A stretch of DNA of 8,653 nt from Rickettsia typhi (GTDB lineage: Bacteria; Pseudomonadota; Alphaproteobacteria; Rickettsiales; Deianiraeaceae), in assembly GCA_945878495.1 (NCBI GenBank), contig CAMCTP010000037.1, positions 1 to 8,653 on the forward strand, written 5' to 3'. Made by a program: the position numbers and the translations under genes. This document shows positions 6,774 through 8,653 of this stretch, one piece after another. How positions within the stretch are numbered: the stretch's first letter is position 1; each line of letters opens with the position of its first letter. The notes below the pieces were generated by a model. The model had not been told where the DNA came from and did no database searches. It worked only from the letters and a program-made list of their open reading frames with translations.

Positions 6774-6799
6774 AGAACACTAAACTTGAATATTATATT
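6666..6799. repeat. 134-bp perfect direct repeat, copy A
   Basis: Compared base by base, 6666-6799 is identical to 7902-8035, in the same orientation and 1236 bp apart. The repeat covers exactly codons 1-36 of the first kinase gene plus 26 bp of its 5' flank, including its probable -10 box. Identity stops abruptly after the codon for Asp36. On the promoter side it fades into weaker similarity up to the ubiG ATG. Confidence 0.98.
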
Positions 6800-6829
6800 G
6801 CAAGACTTATAGTAATTTGCAATATAATA
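6786..6829. promoter_or_regulatory. Divergent promoter region of ubiG and kinase copy 1, with 13-bp inverted repeat
   Basis: For ubiG (plus), TTGAAT (6786-6791), a 16-bp spacer and TATAGT (6808-6813) form a promoter. A second TATAAT (6823-6828) lies 7 bp before the ATG and would give a leaderless message. For the kinase operon (minus), TATAAT lies at 6792-6797. A perfect 13-bp inverted repeat (6791-6803 and 6817-6829, centre spacing 13 bp) contains both TATAAT boxes and ends inward in TTGCAA on each strand. This could be symmetric overlapping promoters or an operator for one regulator. Confidence 0.5.
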
Positions 6830-6835
6830 ATAAAA

Positions 6836-7513
6836 ATGTTCTCAAATTTAGCTCAAGAGTGGTGGAATACATCTGGAAAAATGAAATTATTACACAAAAT
6901 AAATCCAATTAGGGCTGAATATATCAGAGATTTAATCACCGCCAAATTCGGTGAAAATAAGGATATTAGTATTTTGGATTTTGGCTGCGGAGGAGGAATT
7001 TTATCTGAAGAAATTGCTGATATTGGATTTAAACAAGTTGTCGGTTTTGATGAGAATGCCGACTTGATATCAATGGCTGAAAATCATGCAGCCGATAAAT
7101 TTCAAAATTTGAGCTATGTTGATAGCAGAGCTGAAATTTCTCAAAAATTCGATGTCATTGTGTGCATGGAAGTTTTGGAACATGTCGATGATGTTGATGA
7201 ATTGCTATTATTTTTAAAATCTGCATTGAAGGATGGTGGTTTGATGATTTTTTCAACCATAAACAGAACATTAAAGGCAAAGTTATTGGTAAAATTTGCG
7301 GCAGAATATATTTTACGGATTGTTCCAAAAGGTATTCACGAGTATAATAAATTTATCAAACCATCTGAATTGCACCAAAAAATGGAGCAACTCGGCTTTC
7401 AAAATAATGCAATATCTGGCTTAAATTACAATCCAATCACTCAACAATTCAGTTTATGCAGAAGCGTTGATATGAATTATTTTATGGGTTTTGAGATGAT
7501 TTCAGGAGAATAA
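6836..7513 (+). CDS. ubiG: Ubiquinone biosynthesis O-methyltransferase UbiG
   Basis: UbiG performs both O-methylations of the ubiquinone ring using S-adenosylmethionine. This 225-residue copy begins with the family signature EWWNTSGKMKLLHKINPIR (8-26). The SAM-binding motif I is ILDFGCGGGILSEE (46-59), with the acidic motif II around FDEN (71-74). CMEVLEHV (110-117) carries Glu112, Glu115 and His116, the metal-binding triad reported for this family. FSTINRT (139-145), AAEYILRIVPKGIHEYNKFI (155-174) and the NYNP near residue 200 are further UbiG hallmarks. All expected motifs are present, so it is probably functional. It implies a ubiquinone-based respiratory chain. No Shine-Dalgarno precedes the ATG. 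It lies between two related kinase genes; its last 32 bp overlap the 3' end of the convergent second one. It would be lost if the flanking 134-bp repeats recombined. Confidence 0.96.
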   Translation: MFSNLAQEWWNTSGKMKLLHKINPIRAEYIRDLITAKFGENKDISILDFGCGGGILSEEIADIGFKQVVGFDENADLISMAENHAADKFQNLSYVDSRAEISQKFDVIVCMEVLEHVDDVDELLLFLKSALKDGGLMIFSTINRTLKAKLLVKFAAEYILRIVPKGIHEYNKFIKPSELHQKMEQLGFQNNAISGLNYNPITQQFSLCRSVDMNYFMGFEMISGE

Positions 7514-8009
7514 TTTCTGCGATTTCGCTGGCACTTAATTTCTGTGTATCAAAAATTTCATCATACAAATTCTTGCAAACATTATGTATATCGTGTTGTG
7601 CAATAATTGTCTCACGATTTCTAACTGGATTGTTATTAAATTCTTCAAATCTTTTAAGTTTAACGTCTAAAGGGCAGTGAATTCCAAAAAGCAAAATTTT
7701 TTCTTCAGTAAAAAAGTTGATATGTCGTTCGGCTATTTCAAGAGCTTCAACGCCATCAAAGGTTGTATCAATAACAACATTTTTACCGTTTTCCAAAAAT
7801 ATACGAGCGGTATTTAGTAATATTTCATCGCAAATCGGTCGTCCAATTTCTCGTGGAGTGCTTTGTTTATCTAGTATGGTAAAAAGATATTTTTTCGCCT
7901 CATCCACCTGCAAATGAACAAACTTATCACCTGATTGACGACAAATTTCTTTTGCAATTGTGGACTTTCCAGAGCAAGATCCACCATTAAGAATAATAAT
8001 TTTTGACAT
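7482..8009 (-). CDS. Chloramphenicol-phosphotransferase-like P-loop kinase, copy 2
   Basis: This 175-residue paralogue of the 6192-6773 product has the same first 36 residues, with Walker A GGSCSGKS (9-16) and presumed catalytic Asp36. The rest has clearly diverged but keeps the same plan: NVVIDTTFDG (77-86) aligns with NIVIDTALDG of copy 1, LLFGIHCPLDVKLKRF (106-121) with FIGIKCSLEERLKRL, and LYDEIFDTQKLSASEIAEII (148-167) with its C-terminal YDLEID segment. The region just after Asp36, likely to help shape the substrate pocket, is shorter by about 20 residues and unrelated by eye, and the lid arginines differ. So the two kinases probably use ATP alike but on different substrates. The gene converges on ubiG and overlaps it by 32 bp. 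Its upstream region is divergent with the gene at 8065. The substrate is unknown. Confidence 0.75.
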   Translation of the reverse strand: MSKIIILNGGSCSGKSTIAKEICRQSGDKFVHLQVDEAKKYLFTILDKQSTPREIGRPICDEILLNTARIFLENGKNVVIDTTFDGVEALEIAERHINFFTEEKILLFGIHCPLDVKLKRFEEFNNNPVRNRETIIAQHDIHNVCKNLYDEIFDTQKLSASEIAEIILLKSSQNP

Positions 8010-8035
8010 AGAACACTAAACTTGAATATTATATT
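7902..8035. repeat. 134-bp perfect direct repeat, copy B
   Basis: This is the second copy of the repeat at 6666-6799. It holds codons 1-36 of the second kinase gene and 26 bp upstream of its ATG at 8009. Beyond 8035 similarity to copy A continues with gaps (shared TTATA and GCAATATAAT blocks) up to the start codon of the divergent gene at 8065. Confidence 0.98.
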
Positions 8036-8059
8036 CGGATATTTATAATGCAATATAAT
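8022..8059. promoter_or_regulatory. Divergent promoter region of kinase copy 2 and the 8065 gene
   Basis: For the plus-strand gene, TTGAAT (8022-8027), a 16-bp spacer and TATAAT (8044-8049) form a plausible promoter starting near 8056. A second TATAAT lies at 8054-8059. For the kinase (minus), TATAAT lies at 8028-8033. The layout equals that before ubiG, but the inverted repeat is worn down to 8 bp (8028-8035 and 8052-8059). Confidence 0.5.
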
Positions 8060-8064
8060 TTACA

Positions 8065-8598
8065 ATGAAAATGACAATTACAGATATATTATCAATTATT
8101 AAGCCACTTGATGTAGCATCAATTTTTAATTCATTAGTTATAGCGATTATTGGTATTGTTTTTGTATATAAGAACAGTAAATCAAAAGCAGCATCTGAGA
8201 TGCATATTAAAAAGAAAACTGAATTGTACAAAAAATATATAGAACGATATATGAGTGTATTTAGTACTGATAAAAAACAAGAAGAGATTAATGAAGTTGT
8301 GAAAAGTATGAACAGTCTACGTGCTAAAGTTTTGTTATACGCAAGTCCCAAGGTAATATTAGCATTAGATTTCATGTGGACCGAGGTGCTTAACTTTGCC
8401 AAAAGTGAAGTTAAGACAGAGGAAAAATTGAATAAGACAATTGAAGCAGGGGGAAAATTAGTGTTAGCTATGCGTAAAGATTTAATATTATCGAACACAA
8501 TAATATTATCTAACAAAAAACTCATAGAAAAACTAACACCATATAGAATTGGTAGAATTGTAGCAAATTCTATGAATGATGATAAGTGGAAAAAATAA
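8065..8598 (+). CDS. Small N-terminally membrane-anchored protein, unknown role
   Basis: The protein has 177 residues. One hydrophobic segment (about 17-36, ending VIAIIGIVFVY) is a membrane anchor. Positive charges follow it (KNSKSK, KKKTELYKK), so the larger C-terminal part should be cytoplasmic. That part is helical and charged, with motifs LLYASPKVILALDFMWTEV (90-108) and KLVLAMRKDL (131-140). From memory, similar LYAS...V and AMRKDL patterns recur in small hypothetical membrane proteins of many bacteria, but I cannot name a family or role. ATG 8065 is chosen; ATG 8071 in the same frame is an alternative. It is divergent from kinase copy 2 and shares a duplicated promoter layout with ubiG. 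No ribosome binding site is seen, and the likely transcript leader is about 9 bases or less. Confidence 0.7.
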   Translation: MKMTITDILSIIKPLDVASIFNSLVIAIIGIVFVYKNSKSKAASEMHIKKKTELYKKYIERYMSVFSTDKKQEEINEVVKSMNSLRAKVLLYASPKVILALDFMWTEVLNFAKSEVKTEEKLNKTIEAGGKLVLAMRKDLILSNTIILSNKKLIEKLTPYRIGRIVANSMNDDKWKK

Positions 8599-8653
8599 TC
8601 GATATTTGCAAACGATTTTCTTGTTATAAAACATCGCTACATTTTTAATGTAT

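Noticed and set aside
6192..8009. Chloramphenicol resistance genes
   Set aside because: The proteins resemble the phosphotransferase family, but similarity to its P-loop kinases does not show the substrate, and the surroundings are metabolic.
6666..8035. Repeats as ends of a transposon
   Set aside because: The repeats are direct, are themselves coding, and no transposase or short target duplication is seen.
7871..8053. Minus-strand 60-codon frame
   Set aside because: Out-of-frame shadow of the kinase 2 head.
8043..8525. Minus-strand 160-codon hydrophobic frame
   Set aside because: Complementary to the 8065 gene. The plus frame has a promoter, an anchor helix with positive charges after it, and ordinary codon use; the minus frame is Ile/Ser/Leu-rich as expected for antisense.
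8597..8617. Terminator after the 8065 gene
   Set aside because: AATCG/CGATT is only a 5-bp A/T-rich stem with an 11-base loop and a short T-run.

Overview
The window comes from an AT-rich bacterial genome (roughly one third G+C by eye). UbiG, an enzyme of ubiquinone synthesis, points to a proteobacterium. The low G+C, the scarcity of Shine-Dalgarno sequences and the mix of core metabolism with orphan genes fit an Alphaproteobacterium of the host-associated or Rickettsiales-like kind. That placement is inference; no rRNA or other strong marker is present.

Left part (1-2828): a GNAT acetyltransferase runs off the left edge on the minus strand. A gene-poor AT-rich stretch follows, ending in a near-consensus promoter. 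This drives a plus-strand DUF4145 protein with a probable zinc ribbon. Its stop codon overlaps that of a convergent minus-strand gene encoding a fusion of ribose-5-phosphate isomerase B and PRPP synthetase, two consecutive steps from ribulose-5-phosphate to PRPP.

Middle part (2829-6773, all minus strand): a tightly packed run, in transcription order, of a chloramphenicol-phosphotransferase-like P-loop kinase, a histidine phosphatase, a HAD phosphatase with a lipoprotein signal, triosephosphate isomerase (tpiA) and a two-helix membrane protein. Gaps are 3-11 bp, plus one 17-bp overlap. Then come tRNA-Ser(GGA) with its own likely promoter and an unrecognised 172-residue gene 16 bp beyond the tRNA 3' end.

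Right part (6666-8653): ubiG on the plus strand, a second P-loop kinase gene on the minus strand converging on ubiG, and a plus-strand gene for a small membrane-anchored protein. The two kinase genes share a perfect 134-bp direct repeat. It covers 26 bp upstream and exactly the first 36 codons (Walker A through the presumed catalytic Asp), after which the proteins diverge abruptly. Weaker similarity continues through both divergent promoter regions up to the start codons of ubiG and of the last gene. This shared-head, different-tail pair and the RpiB-Prs fusion are the most notable items. No CRISPR array, transposase, integrase or recognisable defence operon was seen.
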